Below are positions 24,728-33,396 of a DNA stretch of 51,507 nucleotides, one piece after another. The stretch is from NCBI GenBank assembly GCA_900541245.1, contig UQIS01000012.1, positions 1-51,507 on the forward strand, written 5' to 3'. The stretch comes from an uncultured Collinsella sp. GTDB taxonomy: Bacteria; Actinomycetota; Coriobacteriia; Coriobacteriales; Coriobacteriaceae. Each line of letters starts with the position of its first letter. The first letter of the stretch is position 1. A model generated the notes under the pieces. That model saw only the letters and a program-made list of their open reading frames with translations, searched no databases and was not told where the DNA came from. The position numbers were made by a program, and so were the translations under genes.

Positions 24728-25831
24728 TTGTCTACTAACGCCTCTGGCAGCCCTGTTCTGTCGCTGCTTATTCCCATTTACAATGTTCAGCGCTACCTGC
24801 GCGAGTGCCTCGATTCCGCCCTGGCGCAGACGCTCAAGGATATTGAGATCGTCTGCATTAACGACGGGTCGACCGACAACTCGCCGGCGATTATCCGCGA
24901 GTATATGGAGCGCGATAGGCGCGTCAAGATGATCGACAAGGCCAACAGCGGCTACGGCGACTCGATGAACCACGGTCTGGAGATGGCGCGTGGCAAGTAC
25001 GTTGGCATCTTGGAGTCCGATGACTTTATGGCGCCCGACGCACTCGAAAAGCTTGTCTCGGCCGCCGATAGCAATAATGCCGACTTTGCGAAGGCGAACT
25101 TTGATTTCTACTGGTCTAAGCCCGAGGAGCGCCGTTCGCTGCACGAGATGTTTAAGGCCAAGGACTGCGGTAAGCCGGTGCACCCGAGCGACACGACGCA
25201 GTTCTTTAAGCAGAAACCGTCGATTTGGTCGGCTGTGTACCGTCGCGATTTTCTTGAGCGCAACGGCATCAAGTTCTTGCCGACTCCGGGAGCATCCTTT
25301 CAGGACACGTCGTTTGCCTTTAAGGTGATTGCCTGCGCCGACAAGGCCGTTTACCTGCACGATGCCGTGCTTTCGTATCGTCAGGACAACGAGAACTCCT
25401 CGGTCAATTCTTCGGCTAAGGTCTTTTGCGTCAATACCGAGTATGCCGAGATTGAGCGTTGGATTCGTGAGGATTATGCCCGCGACCACGTAAGCGGCGA
25501 TGTCGCGCGCATGCTCAAGTTCAATCAGCTCATTAAGTACGATTCGTACATGTGGAACTACGTGCGCCTGGCGCCTAAGTTCTATAAGGAGTTCCTGGTT
25601 CAGATGGCCAAGGAGTTCCAAGCGGCCTTGGACGCCGGGGACTTTTCGCTTGACGACCTCAAGCCGTGGAAGCGCGCAAATCTCGCTGCCATCCTCAAAG
25701 ATCCTGAGGGCTGGGTTGACGAGCATCCGAGTTTTGCGACGGATGGTGCCTTGGGGCGTGCTAAGTATTACGCCTCGGTTGGAGGCCCAGGCGTGGTCGC
25801 TGCCTTCCTCATCGAATCGCTGAGGGGATAG
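24728..25831 (+). CDS. GT2 glycosyltransferase A (surface polysaccharide)
   Basis: 367 aa. GT-A domain with LSLLIPIYNVQRYLREC at the N-terminus, the uridine-binding INDGSTDNS, KANSGYGDSMN, and the DxD motif ESDDF near residue 97. The C-terminal part has KPSIWSAVYRRDFLERNGI and PGASFQDTSFAFKV, typical of capsule and wall-polysaccharide transferases. The start is TTG, with AAGGAG six bases upstream. It is a clear paralogue of the gene at 26953 (same motifs at the same positions), and the next gene begins 6 bases after its stop. Confidence 0.88.
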   Translation: MSTNASGSPVLSLLIPIYNVQRYLRECLDSALAQTLKDIEIVCINDGSTDNSPAIIREYMERDRRVKMIDKANSGYGDSMNHGLEMARGKYVGILESDDFMAPDALEKLVSAADSNNADFAKANFDFYWSKPEERRSLHEMFKAKDCGKPVHPSDTTQFFKQKPSIWSAVYRRDFLERNGIKFLPTPGASFQDTSFAFKVIACADKAVYLHDAVLSYRQDNENSSVNSSAKVFCVNTEYAEIERWIREDYARDHVSGDVARMLKFNQLIKYDSYMWNYVRLAPKFYKEFLVQMAKEFQAALDAGDFSLDDLKPWKRANLAAILKDPEGWVDEHPSFATDGALGRAKYYASVGGPGVVAAFLIESLRG

Positions 25832-25837
25832 GTCGAC

Positions 25838-26878
25838 ATGGGAGAGACTTTGACCCCCAAAGCGACCATTGTCGTTCCCGTCTACAATTCGTCGCGCTCC
25901 ATTCAGAGATGCCTCGATTCGCTGTTGGCCCAGTCTGAGCGCTCGATTCAGGTTGTCTGCGTCAACGACGGTTCGGCTGACGATTCGCTGGGCGTCTTGC
26001 GTCAAATTGCGCAGACCGACGACCGTGTGCTGGTGATTGACCAGGAAAACGCGGGCGTCTCGTGCGCTCGAAATGCCGGAATCGATGCCGCCAAGGGCGA
26101 GGTGGTTTTCTTTGTAGACGCCGACGATTACATCGACGCCCAAACGGCGGAGCGCGTGCTGCAGGCCATGGAGTCGTCGGATGCCGAGGTCGCCGTATTC
26201 GGTGGCGTTTGCGAGCCGTCCGACGCCGCACCTAAACGCGTCCAACAACTCATGAGCCCCAAAGCGGGCACCTTTGGCGCACGAGATCCCCAGTTGCTGT
26301 TCCACGCAAACGCACAGCCCTATGCATGCCGCGCGGCTTTTTCGCGCGAGCTGCTCAATCGCGAAGGCATTCGCTTTGCTCCCGGCTTGGCCTTGGGCGA
26401 GGATGTCGTATTCCAATTTGCGGCTTATGCGCTTGCCCGTAAGACCGTCGTCATGCCGGACAAGTTCTACCACTACGTGATGGAGAACGACTCGGCAACG
26501 CACGAGTTCAACAGTGCCGATGCTCGCGCCAAAAAGCTTGACGCCCACATGAGAATGCTCGAGGAGGTCTTGGAGGACTGGGCGGCCTACGGCCTTTTGG
26601 ACCTGTGCCCCGGCGAGCTGATCACTTGGTTCTTGGACCTTATTGTGTTTGACTTGGCGCGTCTGGACGCCGATGGTTTCCGTCGCGTGGCCGGTCGCGT
26701 CAATATGGATTTCACGACGTTTTTGGGAACGGAGTGGGCGGATATGCCCGCTAAGGGCGCCGTTCGCCGTGTTGCCCATGAGCTCGTTGCAGCGACCTCG
26801 GGCGTTTCGATGGCAGACGCCACGCTGTTCTATCATTCGACCCGCGGTCTCAAAGCCTGCCTGGAGCGCTTTATCTAA
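25838..26878 (+). CDS. GT2 glycosyltransferase B
   Basis: 346 aa. ATIVVPVYNSSRSIQRCLDSLL opens the GT-A fold; VNDGSADDS, ENAGVSCARNAGID and the metal site VDADDYID follow. LGEDVVFQFAAYALA in the middle is the acceptor-side motif of this group. It lies in the same transcript as GT A and is followed by an 74-base gap with TAAAAT (26913-26918), possibly a weak internal promoter. Donor sugar unknown. Confidence 0.87.
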   Translation: MGETLTPKATIVVPVYNSSRSIQRCLDSLLAQSERSIQVVCVNDGSADDSLGVLRQIAQTDDRVLVIDQENAGVSCARNAGIDAAKGEVVFFVDADDYIDAQTAERVLQAMESSDAEVAVFGGVCEPSDAAPKRVQQLMSPKAGTFGARDPQLLFHANAQPYACRAAFSRELLNREGIRFAPGLALGEDVVFQFAAYALARKTVVMPDKFYHYVMENDSATHEFNSADARAKKLDAHMRMLEEVLEDWAAYGLLDLCPGELITWFLDLIVFDLARLDADGFRRVAGRVNMDFTTFLGTEWADMPAKGAVRRVAHELVAATSGVSMADATLFYHSTRGLKACLERFI

Positions 26879-26952
26879 TTCTAGGCGCTGCCGTTGTCCG
26901 TTGCTTCGCTGTTAAAATAACCCTGTTACACGCTATTCAACAGGAGGTTCTC

Positions 26953-28071
26953 TTGCAGAACTCTGATACCCCTAAAGTTTCGCTGCTTGTTCCCATCTGC
27001 AATGTTGAGCGCTACCTGCGCGAGTGCCTCGATTCCGCCGTTGCACAGACGCTCAAGGACATCGAGATCATTTGCATCAACGATGGCTCTACCGATAGCT
27101 CGCCGGATATCATCCGCGAGTACATGGAGTGCGATGCGCGCGTCAAGATGATCGACAAGGCCAATAGCGGCTACGGCGACTCGATGAACCGCGGCTTGGA
27201 GATGGCACGCGGTGAGTACGTGGGCATCCTTGAGTCCGACGACTTTATGTTTGAGGATTCGCTTCAAAAGCTGGTTGCCAAGGCCGACGCCGAGTATGCC
27301 GATGTCGTTAAGGGTGACTTTTACTTGTATTGGTCCACGCCCAGCGAGCGCCGCGAGCTGTTTGGAATTATCGACGAGCATATGACGGGTGCGGCGTGTC
27401 GCCCCGCCGATCGCCCGGGTATCTTCTACCGCAAGCCTTCCATTTGGTCGGCCATCTATCGTCGCGAGTTTCTCAACGACAATCAGATTCGGTTCCTTCC
27501 CACGCCGGGTGCCTCGTATCAGGATGCGAGTTTTAACTTTAAGGTCTGGGCAAGCGCCGAGCGTGCTGCGTTTATTGCGGATCCCATTTTGTGCTATCGC
27601 CAGGATAACGAGAAGAGCTCCGTTAATTCGCCCAACAAGGTGTTTTGCGTGTGCGACGAATATGCCGAGATGCAACGTTTTTTGGATGAACGCCCCGAGC
27701 TTAAGGCTCAGCTTCAGGGCATTTTAATGCGCATGAAGGTCGATACGTATCGCTGGAATGATGAGCGCCTGGTCGATGAATTGCGCGAGCAGTTTTGGGA
27801 GAAGGCATCTCCCGAGCTCAAGGCCGATTGGGATGCCGGTCGCTTTGACCTGTCGCTCTTCGACCCGCGCGGCGAGACCGACTTGCGACTGATGGTCAAG
27901 TCGCCCCGCGCCTATATCGATTCGCGCTTTGATTTTAAGAAGCCGGGCAAGCTCAATACGTTTAAGCACTATTTTAAGATTGGCGGCCTGCCGCTGGTCT
28001 GGCGCGTGCTGACGTATCAGCGTACCTACGGCGATAACCCGCATCCCGATGACGTGCCTGCGGCACAGTAG
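26953..28071 (+). CDS. GT2 glycosyltransferase A' (paralogue of 24728)
   Basis: 372 aa. Nearly the same N-terminal 120 residues as the gene at 24728: LLVPICNVERYLRECLDSA, INDGSTDSS, KANSGYGDSMN and ESDDF. The C-terminal halves diverge, suggesting changed acceptor use after duplication. The start is TTG with AGGAGG (26942-26947) upstream. It is followed closely by gene B', repeating the A-B order. Confidence 0.88.
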   Translation: MQNSDTPKVSLLVPICNVERYLRECLDSAVAQTLKDIEIICINDGSTDSSPDIIREYMECDARVKMIDKANSGYGDSMNRGLEMARGEYVGILESDDFMFEDSLQKLVAKADAEYADVVKGDFYLYWSTPSERRELFGIIDEHMTGAACRPADRPGIFYRKPSIWSAIYRREFLNDNQIRFLPTPGASYQDASFNFKVWASAERAAFIADPILCYRQDNEKSSVNSPNKVFCVCDEYAEMQRFLDERPELKAQLQGILMRMKVDTYRWNDERLVDELREQFWEKASPELKADWDAGRFDLSLFDPRGETDLRLMVKSPRAYIDSRFDFKKPGKLNTFKHYFKIGGLPLVWRVLTYQRTYGDNPHPDDVPAAQ

Positions 28072-28083
28072 GAGCGCGTGATT

Positions 28084-29151
28084 ATGACTATCCCTAGGAT
28101 TTCCGTCGTCGTTCCCATCTACAAGGTGGAGGAGTGCCTGGCATGGTGCCTCGACTCCTTACTCGCACAGGATATGCCCGATTGGGAAGGTGTGCTGGTC
28201 AACGATGGTTCGCCGGATGGTTCGCGCGACATCGCCGCTGCCTATTGCGAAAGGGATACGCGCTTTAAGCTTGTCGATAAGCCCAACAGTGGTCTGTCGA
28301 GCGCGCGCAATGCGGGCATCGCTGCGTCCACGGCGCCTGTCGTTGCGTTTTTGGATTCCGACGACCGGTTTACGCCTGATGCGTGCCGCGTAATCGTTGA
28401 TGCCTTTGAGCGTGAGGATTGCGACGTTTTGACCTTTGGCGCAAATCCGTATCCGCTCGAGGCGGGGTATCCGTGGCTTAACTATGTGCTGAGCCCGCGC
28501 GATGTGTCGTTTGTGGGCTATAGCTCCGACCTGCTGTTTAAGGAAGCATCTCGCCCCTTTGCATGGCGCACCGCTTGTAAGCGCGCTTTTTTACTGGGCA
28601 ACGGGATCGTGTTCGACGAAACCGTTAAATATGGCGAGGATCAGGTCTTTGATTTTGCCGTGTACGGTCGCTCGCGCAAGACCGCGCTTATCTCGAACAA
28701 GCTGTACGACTATCGCGTGGCACGCAAAGGCTCGCTCATGGACACCATGCGCTATGACGACGAGACGCGTTTGCTGGAGCACGTGAAGATTTACTCAGCG
28801 GTGCTGGCCGATTGGCACCGTGATGGGCTCGACGATCAGCATGCCGATGACCTGGCGTACTTCCTGTGCGATTTGGTGCTGTACGATGCACTCAGGCTGC
28901 TGAGCGTGGGCTGCGGCAAGGTGTTTGCTGCCGTCGCCGCGGCGCTTGATGGTTCTGCCGTGGACAGTGATGCTGCGCTCGCGCAATGCGCTCCTTCTGT
29001 TGCCGCTCTGGTGCGTGCGGCACTTGTCGGTAAGGCGCCTGCTGCTCGTTCGTGCAAAAAGCTCATGTTCGATTACGACGTCTTGAGGTTTGGGCGCTTG
29101 GGCGCGTGCAAGCGCATGGCTGCGAACGCTCTGGGAAAGCGAGAAGTGTAG
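28084..29151 (+). CDS. GT2 glycosyltransferase B'
   Basis: 355 aa. ISVVVPIYKVEECLAWCLDSLL, LVNDGSPDGS, KPNSGLSSARNAGIA, the metal motif LDSDDRF and YGEDQVFDFAVYGRS correspond to those of the gene at 25838, so this is the second member of a duplicated pair. The ATG at 28084 lies nine bases from AGGAG (28070-28074). A GTG at 28078 is only three bases away from it and is less likely. Its stop codon directly precedes the ATG of the next gene. Confidence 0.87.
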   Translation: MTIPRISVVVPIYKVEECLAWCLDSLLAQDMPDWEGVLVNDGSPDGSRDIAAAYCERDTRFKLVDKPNSGLSSARNAGIAASTAPVVAFLDSDDRFTPDACRVIVDAFEREDCDVLTFGANPYPLEAGYPWLNYVLSPRDVSFVGYSSDLLFKEASRPFAWRTACKRAFLLGNGIVFDETVKYGEDQVFDFAVYGRSRKTALISNKLYDYRVARKGSLMDTMRYDDETRLLEHVKIYSAVLADWHRDGLDDQHADDLAYFLCDLVLYDALRLLSVGCGKVFAAVAAALDGSAVDSDAALAQCAPSVAALVRAALVGKAPAARSCKKLMFDYDVLRFGRLGACKRMAANALGKREV

Positions 29152-31638
29152 ATGAGTATCAAGCGTTTGGCGCTTTGCCGCAGTCAGGGTCGCCTGTTTG
29201 TGCTGCTTCGTTTTGTCGGCCAGGATATCGCGGGGCTTATTGAGCAGGAGGGTTCCCAGGCCTTTGCTCACGCGACGACCAATGGCGTTTGCGTGCCGTC
29301 TTTGGCACTGCCGGTTGATTATGGCCGCGTGCTTGCGCTTTGTCCCTCCGTTGCCGATTATGAGCGCGAACTCGTCGTCTTGGTGCTTCCGTTTTTGGAC
29401 GGCTCTACGATTGACATCTCATTTGCGTCCGGCGGTAAAAGACTGGGCTCTATTCACCTTGATAGTCGTATTGCCAAGCTTGAATCCAAGATTAACTACA
29501 AAGCAAAGCCTGCGCTGTGTGCGCTTATCCGTGATGCGCAGCGCGGTGAGTGCTGCGGTCGCTACGAGATCGATGCCGTTCGTTATTTACCGGCAGATGA
29601 GGGCGCAGTCTGGCGCTATGAGGTCAAGTGGGCGGGAGACCCCCAGTGCACCCCTGAGCTCCAGATCTTCGACACGAATATGAACGCCATCGATGCCACG
29701 GTGCATGTGTTTGAGTCGCAGGTCGATGTTCTCCAGCAAAACGGATGTCGCGTCAATAAAACGTATCTGAGCGTGGAGATGCCCGAGGATATACGAGATT
29801 TTGTCGCGATTGTGGCTGATCCCACGGGCCAAATCCAGAGCGGGTTTTGCGCCATGGATGGTCGCCTGTACAACGGCATGTTCGATGACAGCTGGAACCG
29901 CATGAAGGACGCGCGTGCGGATGACGTGGCCTATCGACGCTGGTTTGTTCAACATCGCGCAAAGCCGGGCGACCTGGCGTGCCAGTGCGTCGCCGCTGCG
30001 GCATTTGCCTATAGACCGCTCATGAGTATTGTGGTGCCGTGCTACAAGACTGATCGGGTCTACCTGCGCGAGCTGCTGGACTCCGTGCTATCTCAGAGCT
30101 ATGACAACTGGGAATTGCTGCTTATGGACGCCTCGCCTGAATGGGACGCGGTGTCCGATCTTGCGGACGACGCCAATGATGAGCGCGTTCGGCGCATCGA
30201 GTTGCCCGGCAACGGCGGCATTGTACTCAACACCAACGCTGGCATTCAGCAAGCGACGGGCGACTACATCGCATTTTTGGACCACGATGACATTCTGGAG
30301 CCGGATGCGTTGTTCCACTATGTCGCCGCGTTGAACAAAGCGGCAGAGGGGGAGCGTCCACAGGTCCTGTTCTGTGACGAGGACATGTTCCAGAAAACGG
30401 GGGAGTGGGGTCAGCCGGTCTTTAAGACGCAGCTCAACGTCGACCTGCTCTATAGCCATAACTGCGTGACGCATTTTCTGATGGTGGAGAAGGCGCTTAT
30501 CGATCGCATTGGCACGTCCCCAGAAGACGTTGCGGGTGCCCAGGATTACGACCTGACGCTTCGCTGCCTTGCATCGGGCGCACGGTTTGAGCATATTGCC
30601 CACGTGTTGTATCACTGGCGTGTGCACCCCGGCTCCACCGCCGATGGCTCTGCAGATAGCAAGCCGTATGCCATTGAAGCTGGTCGTTTGGCGCTGCAGC
30701 GCCACTTTGACTCGCTTGGCGTTCACGGAACGGTCGAGGAGACCGAGACGCCGTTTGTCTATCGCATGCGTTATGCGCTGCCGGAGTCTGCGCCGCTGGT
30801 GAGCATTGTGATTCCCACCAAGGACCACGTCGAGACGCTCGACGCCTGTGTGATGTCGATCGCCCAGAAGGCCACGTATGCTAACTACGAGATCGTCTTG
30901 GTGGAGAACAACAGTGAAGATCCGGAGACGTTTGCGTATTACGATACCCTGCCGGAGCGCGTGGCCGCAGTATCTGAAGGCAAAGGTAACGCACGCGTTG
31001 TGTACTGGCCGGGCGAGTTCAATTACTCCCAGATCATCAACTTTGGCGTTGAATACGCCAAGGGAGATTTTCTGTTGCTGCTTAATAACGATACCGAGGT
31101 CATAAGCCCGGACTTTATTGAAGAGATGATGGGCTATCTGCAGCGTCCCGATGCGGGCGTGGTTGGTGCCAAGCTCTATTTTGCCGATCATCTGGTGCAG
31201 CACGCTGGCATTGTGGTCGGCGTGCGCGGCGCACTTGCCCATGCCAACCAGGACTTCTCGGCAAAGCGCGAGGGCTATCTTGCCCGTGCTGTGCGCCCGG
31301 GCAACTTCAGTGCCGTAACGGGTGCCTGCCAGATGGTCCGTCGTAACGTGTTTGAGCAGGTCGGTGGCTATAACGAGGAGTTTGCGGTTGGCTTTAACGA
31401 CGCAGATTTTTGCCTGCGTGTGTGGGAGGCGGGCTACCGCACCATCTTTACGCCCTATGCCGAGCTGCACCACAACGAGTTCACCTCGCGCGGCAGGGAA
31501 GAGGCTAACGAGGAAAAGCTGCGCCGCTGGAAGCGCGAGCAAGCTCTGTTCATGCAACGCTGGCCTGAGTTCTTCCTCAACGGCGACCCATGGCTCGGAC
31601 CAAACCTATCTGCCGATAGTGAGTACTTCTCGCTTTAG
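29152..31638 (+). CDS. Double-headed GT2 glycosyltransferase C
   Basis: 828 aa with three parts. Residues 1-285 are a beta-rich N-terminal domain of unknown function. GT domain 1 starts at MSIVVPCYKTDRVYLREL (about 289), with the metal motif LDHDDILEPD near 377 and AQDYDLTLR. GT domain 2 starts at VSIVIPTKDHVETLDAC (about 549), with NNDTEV near 644 and the FNDADFCLRVWEAGYR acceptor helix. Such tandem enzymes build two linkages of a repeating unit in O-antigen, rhamnan or wall polymers. It abuts the previous gene with no gap. It is homologous in layout to the gene at 48918. The stop codon overlaps that of the convergent ATPase gene, with no terminator between. Confidence 0.88.
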   Translation: MSIKRLALCRSQGRLFVLLRFVGQDIAGLIEQEGSQAFAHATTNGVCVPSLALPVDYGRVLALCPSVADYERELVVLVLPFLDGSTIDISFASGGKRLGSIHLDSRIAKLESKINYKAKPALCALIRDAQRGECCGRYEIDAVRYLPADEGAVWRYEVKWAGDPQCTPELQIFDTNMNAIDATVHVFESQVDVLQQNGCRVNKTYLSVEMPEDIRDFVAIVADPTGQIQSGFCAMDGRLYNGMFDDSWNRMKDARADDVAYRRWFVQHRAKPGDLACQCVAAAAFAYRPLMSIVVPCYKTDRVYLRELLDSVLSQSYDNWELLLMDASPEWDAVSDLADDANDERVRRIELPGNGGIVLNTNAGIQQATGDYIAFLDHDDILEPDALFHYVAALNKAAEGERPQVLFCDEDMFQKTGEWGQPVFKTQLNVDLLYSHNCVTHFLMVEKALIDRIGTSPEDVAGAQDYDLTLRCLASGARFEHIAHVLYHWRVHPGSTADGSADSKPYAIEAGRLALQRHFDSLGVHGTVEETETPFVYRMRYALPESAPLVSIVIPTKDHVETLDACVMSIAQKATYANYEIVLVENNSEDPETFAYYDTLPERVAAVSEGKGNARVVYWPGEFNYSQIINFGVEYAKGDFLLLLNNDTEVISPDFIEEMMGYLQRPDAGVVGAKLYFADHLVQHAGIVVGVRGALAHANQDFSAKREGYLARAVRPGNFSAVTGACQMVRRNVFEQVGGYNEEFAVGFNDADFCLRVWEAGYRTIFTPYAELHHNEFTSRGREEANEEKLRRWKREQALFMQRWPEFFLNGDPWLGPNLSADSEYFSL

Positions 31639-32612
31639 CGCGAAGTAATACCAAGTTCCGGCAAAGTATCCTCAAGAGCTGCAAGGGCGGTGGGGTTCAA
31701 GTACTCCTCGTTCAAGCAGCTCTTGTCGTATCGAAAACGTGTGTCTCGGGAGCATTCGATGAGTTCCGCGGTAAAGAACTTCTCCCAGCTAAAGAACTTT
31801 GAGCTTTCGATATGTTCAGCGGGGTTAAGTAGCATGTCCTTAATGTGTTTGCTGTTGAATAATCCCGACTTCAACACGAGCCATTCAAACGATTCCGGTA
31901 GGAATAGCTTTATGTTCTTTCGGCGCAATAGAGCAGCTGCTTCCGCAATTTCTGGTCCAAAGGCGGCGCCGTCGGCAATCACGAGGATGTCGTTTTCCGG
32001 TGCGTCCATAATGCAGTTGCAAATATTTGATTTGCCTCCCGCGCTGATGCATTTAATGCTGCTCTTTTTGCATAGCAAACTGAAGAATTCGTAGCCCGAA
32101 TTTGTGTCCTCGACGATGACAAGCTCGGGCCTCTCGCCTCTAAAATCAGTATCACCGTAAATTCGATATGTAGAGGTGTAGACGCGAGAGTAAACGGGAT
32201 ACTTCGTTGTGGTTCGGTTGGTGTTCTTAAGACCGTAGATTTCATCAACGCTATAGGGCAGTTGGCGCAGTGACTCTCTGGCGACGATTACGTAGTAGTT
32301 TGAGCTACGCTTTGCTTCATGGGCAAATTCTCTTGATCGAACAAAAGTATTGCCCTCATCAATAAAAACAATACTGCTGGAAATCTCTTGGAGATCTCTG
32401 CGCCAATATTTTCCAGATATTGTTTTACAGGGCACTTTGCAACTTACTGTTACGCCGCTTTGTGCCCCAAGCTCTTCGTGAGCTGCCACCATATCAAGCA
32501 GAGTTGTCTTGCCTGTAGCACTGTTACCTTGGATGATGGTCAGATTTCTATTGATGGTCAGTTTAAACTGAACACGGTTGTTCTGAATAACTACCTTGTA
32601 TGATCCGCGCAT
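31635..32612 (-). CDS. P-loop ATPase with TOPRIM-like C-terminal half, partner of DUF4869
   Basis: 325 aa. It starts with a short strand and the Walker A loop GNSATGKTT (29-37), placed as in ABC/SMC-like small ATPases. Walker B-like IVFIDEG is at 81-87 and a probable sensor strand (YYVIVARESLRQLPYSVDE) at about 106-124. The second half begins LVIVEDTNSGYEFF (164-177), then AGGKSN and LVIADGAAFG (210-219), which resembles the E...DxD-type order of TOPRIM domains in OLD-family proteins; this is inference. The ATG at 32612 overlaps the stop of the DUF4869 gene (TGATG) and has GGGAGAA upstream. No classical ABC signature is visible. Lower GC than the GT cluster. Function unknown. Confidence 0.75.
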   Translation of the reverse strand: MRGSYKVVIQNNRVQFKLTINRNLTIIQGNSATGKTTLLDMVAAHEELGAQSGVTVSCKVPCKTISGKYWRRDLQEISSSIVFIDEGNTFVRSREFAHEAKRSSNYYVIVARESLRQLPYSVDEIYGLKNTNRTTTKYPVYSRVYTSTYRIYGDTDFRGERPELVIVEDTNSGYEFFSLLCKKSSIKCISAGGKSNICNCIMDAPENDILVIADGAAFGPEIAEAAALLRRKNIKLFLPESFEWLVLKSGLFNSKHIKDMLLNPAEHIESSKFFSWEKFFTAELIECSRDTRFRYDKSCLNEEYLNPTALAALEDTLPELGITSR

Positions 32613-33061
32613 CAGGAGTTCTCCCTTAGGCATTTTCCAGCTATGGGGACAAGGTCAAACATCGTGTGAACGACATCGCCTGTGTTCGCAATGGTTGCCG
32701 TGAATTTGCCGTTTCCAAAATCCAATATATGGTAGAGGTTGATTGTTAGGTCCTTTTGTGCAGCGATTCTTAGAATCCAGTAGGCGCAATTGTCACCACA
32801 GTTTGAGGCGTTATATACATTTTGCGGCATAAAGTACATAAGCAGCAGTGTTTTGGTGCCGCTGGATAGTTTCTCGGGAGGGATGATGCCTAGGATCTTA
32901 GTGTCGATTGCGTTGGGCCCCACCACGGTGCCCTTGTCGATAGATTTAATGACACGTTGGGCAAAGGAATCTTCAAACCACTGGGGGGAGTACACGTTAT
33001 CGAAATAGACCGATGTGTTGTAAATCACGTTATCCATGTCCCCATAATGTATCGTTAACAC
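32612..33061 (-). CDS. DUF4869 domain protein
   Basis: 149 aa, a full-length member of a small uncharacterised family. Marks are the N-terminal HYGDMDNVIYNTSVYFDN (5-22), IPPEKLSSGTKTLLLM (60-75), the motif NASNCGDNC (84-92), and HILDFGNGKF followed by an NTGDVVHTM strand near the C-terminus. The two cysteines of CGDNC could bind metal. The start is GTG with a strong AGGAGG five bases upstream. It is translationally coupled to the downstream ATPase gene, so the two very probably act together. Family assignment is from memory of the motif; the role is unknown. Confidence 0.75.
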   Translation of the reverse strand: MLTIHYGDMDNVIYNTSVYFDNVYSPQWFEDSFAQRVIKSIDKGTVVGPNAIDTKILGIIPPEKLSSGTKTLLLMYFMPQNVYNASNCGDNCAYWILRIAAQKDLTINLYHILDFGNGKFTATIANTGDVVHTMFDLVPIAGKCLRENS

Positions 33062-33103
33062 GTCGACCTCCTAGGTTGAACGCTGTGTGTTCCCCTGGTG
33101 CTG

Positions 33104-33109
33104 ATTATA
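33104..33109 (-). promoter_or_regulatory. -10 of the DUF4869/ATPase operon
   Basis: A consensus TATAAT on the leftward strand stands about 43 bases before the GTG start; the -35 (CCAACA at 33132-33127) is poor. Upstream a perfect 9-base inverted repeat GCCGGTACC/GGTACCGGC (33178-33186 and 33213-33221) may be an operator. The rest of the 335-base gap up to 33396 has no supported gene. Confidence 0.5.
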
Positions 33110-33396
33110 TCGTTTTGTGTTTGGGCTGTTGGAATACGGTCGAAGCAATACCGCAGGAGTTTGGGGCTGGCGGCATAGCCGGTACCAAAAAAGCGTTCGC
33201 AGGCGCCCTGTTGGTACCGGCTGATAGTATCGTCAGGAAATAAGCGTTCGGTGATGAGCTTGGGATTTCGCCCCACAACTTGCTTCTGTTCAGTCATGGA
33301 ATGAGTAAACATTTATTTGTAGTAGTTGCTTCCAAAATCAGAAAATATCTATTTCGATTTAATGGGCCGCATCTTTCAAGGATTGGAGAACGATAT

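Noticed and set aside
24545..26836. A 763-codon open frame opposite the first two GT genes
   Set aside because: Antisense shadow of strongly biased coding DNA; the sense frames have full GT2 motifs.
33055..33312. An 85-codon frame upstream of the DUF4869 gene
   Set aside because: It covers the TATAAT box and ribosome site of that gene, has no recognisable domain and no ribosome site of its own.
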